The translations under genes and the position numbers were made by a program. Source: Alphaproteobacteria bacterium (GTDB taxonomy: Bacteria; Pseudomonadota; Alphaproteobacteria; ATCC43930; CGMCC-115725). Taken from it: a stretch of DNA of 5,373 nucleotides. The stretch is from assembly GCA_030039815.1 (NCBI GenBank), contig JASHUW010000232.1:1-5373 (forward strand), read 5' to 3'. Below the pieces are notes generated by a model. It was not told the DNA's origin and made no database searches. It saw only the letters and a program-made list of their open reading frames with translations. Positions 4,845 through 5,373 of the stretch are shown one piece after another (positions within the stretch are counted from its first letter, which is position 1; every line of letters starts with the position of its first letter).

Positions 4845-5373
4845 ATGATCGAAGCGATGAACCTTTACGGCGATCGGCTGGTGCCGACCACCGGTCTGCA
4901 CGGCAGCAACGTCTCCTCGCAACGGATCGATGAGCTGGACACGGCTTGCCTCGACTTCATCGGACAGCAAATCACAGCGGGCAGGCTGCTCGAAGCCATC
5001 GACATTGGTGGCGGCAATGGCGCTCAGACGCGGCGCATGGCGCAGCTCGGCGCGAATGTGACCTTCGTCGATTTGACCGACCAACGCGACGCGATCGAAA
5101 GTTTCAACACCGCACTCGGCCGCACCGCGATCCATTTCCATCAGATCGACGTGCGTCGCGTCAGGCTATCGGCGATCTCGCCGCCGCTCGATGTAATCTA
5201 CTCGCAGCGGATGATGGGCTGCATCCGTTACAGCGAGCTGCGCCGGCTGCTGAAATCGCTCTATCGCCACTCGAATCCCGGTGCGCGATGCTTCATCTCC
5301 GCGAGCGGCCTCGACACCGAATACGGCGCGACCTACCCGCATCGCGATCGCCCGGTTGCCCGGCGCTTTGCGC
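4845..5373 (+). CDS. Class I SAM-dependent methyltransferase, 3' truncated by the window edge
   Basis: The frame is open to the end of the window and encodes at least 176 residues from ATG 4845. Numbering here is from that start. It carries a Rossmann-like methyltransferase core. Motif I is AIDIGGGNG (51-59), which binds S-adenosylmethionine. The acidic end of strand 2 is FVDLTD (74-79). QIDVRRV (100-106) has the adenine-proximal Asp. DVIYSQRMMGCIRY (116-129) fits strand 4 and the start of the next helix. GARCFISASG (146-155) fits strand 5. The N-terminus, MIEAMNLYGDRLVPTTGLHGSN, is not one I recognise and may help define the substrate. No signal peptide or membrane helix is seen. The gene is divergent from the amidohydrolase, with a long shared upstream region, and its downstream partners are not visible. 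The methyl acceptor is unknown; protein, small-molecule and lipid targets are all open. Confidence 0.85.
   Translation, partial: MIEAMNLYGDRLVPTTGLHGSNVSSQRIDELDTACLDFIGQQITAGRLLEAIDIGGGNGAQTRRMAQLGANVTFVDLTDQRDAIESFNTALGRTAIHFHQIDVRRVRLSAISPPLDVIYSQRMMGCIRYSELRRLLKSLYRHSNPGARCFISASGLDTEYGATYPHRDRPVARRFA

Overview
The window looks like a chromosomal segment from a GC-rich alphaproteobacterium, most likely Hyphomicrobiales near Bradyrhizobium or Rhodopseudomonas. That assignment is an inference from base composition, codon use strongly biased to G or C at third positions, and two kinds of dispersed palindromic intergenic repeat typical of that group. One is the GCGAGCGCAGCGAAGCAAT type; the other is the CCCGGGCTTGACCCGGG / GGCCGGGTCAAGCCCGGCC type. 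No rRNA, tRNA, insertion sequence, integrase or CRISPR array was seen.

Layout, left to right. Bases 1-102 are the last 33 codons of a serine peptidase of the prolyl oligopeptidase type, with its catalytic-His motif. A degenerate palindromic repeat follows (116-200). Next comes a 394-aa luciferase-like flavin-dependent monooxygenase (228-1412, +). A composite repeat (1449-1519) leads into a 121-residue four-helix membrane protein (1531-1896, +, probable TTG start). This gene converges on an HdeD/DUF308 six-helix membrane protein (1893-2465, -), and the two stop codons overlap in a single CTAG. A second copy of the composite repeat, inverted (2499-2580), lies just upstream of the HdeD gene. A strong intrinsic terminator (2615-2648, -) separates it from a 567-aa D-aminoacylase-like amidohydrolase (2665-4368, -), which has a perfect Shine-Dalgarno and a plausible extended -10 promoter. 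A roughly 0.45-kb non-coding stretch (4382-4829) separates this gene from a divergent class I SAM-dependent methyltransferase that runs off the right edge (4845-5373, +).

How the genes relate: the window does not show one obvious operon. The monooxygenase and the amidohydrolase are both catabolic-type enzymes of families that are abundant and poorly characterised in soil alphaproteobacteria. They are on opposite strands, are separated by the membrane-protein pair, and probably belong to different transcripts. The most notable structure is the convergent membrane-protein pair, enclosed by two inverted copies of the same composite repeat. The most notable protein is the amidohydrolase, which keeps only part of the D-aminoacylase metal site. 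I do not see convincing evidence of a wholly new system here; the findings are modest and testable.
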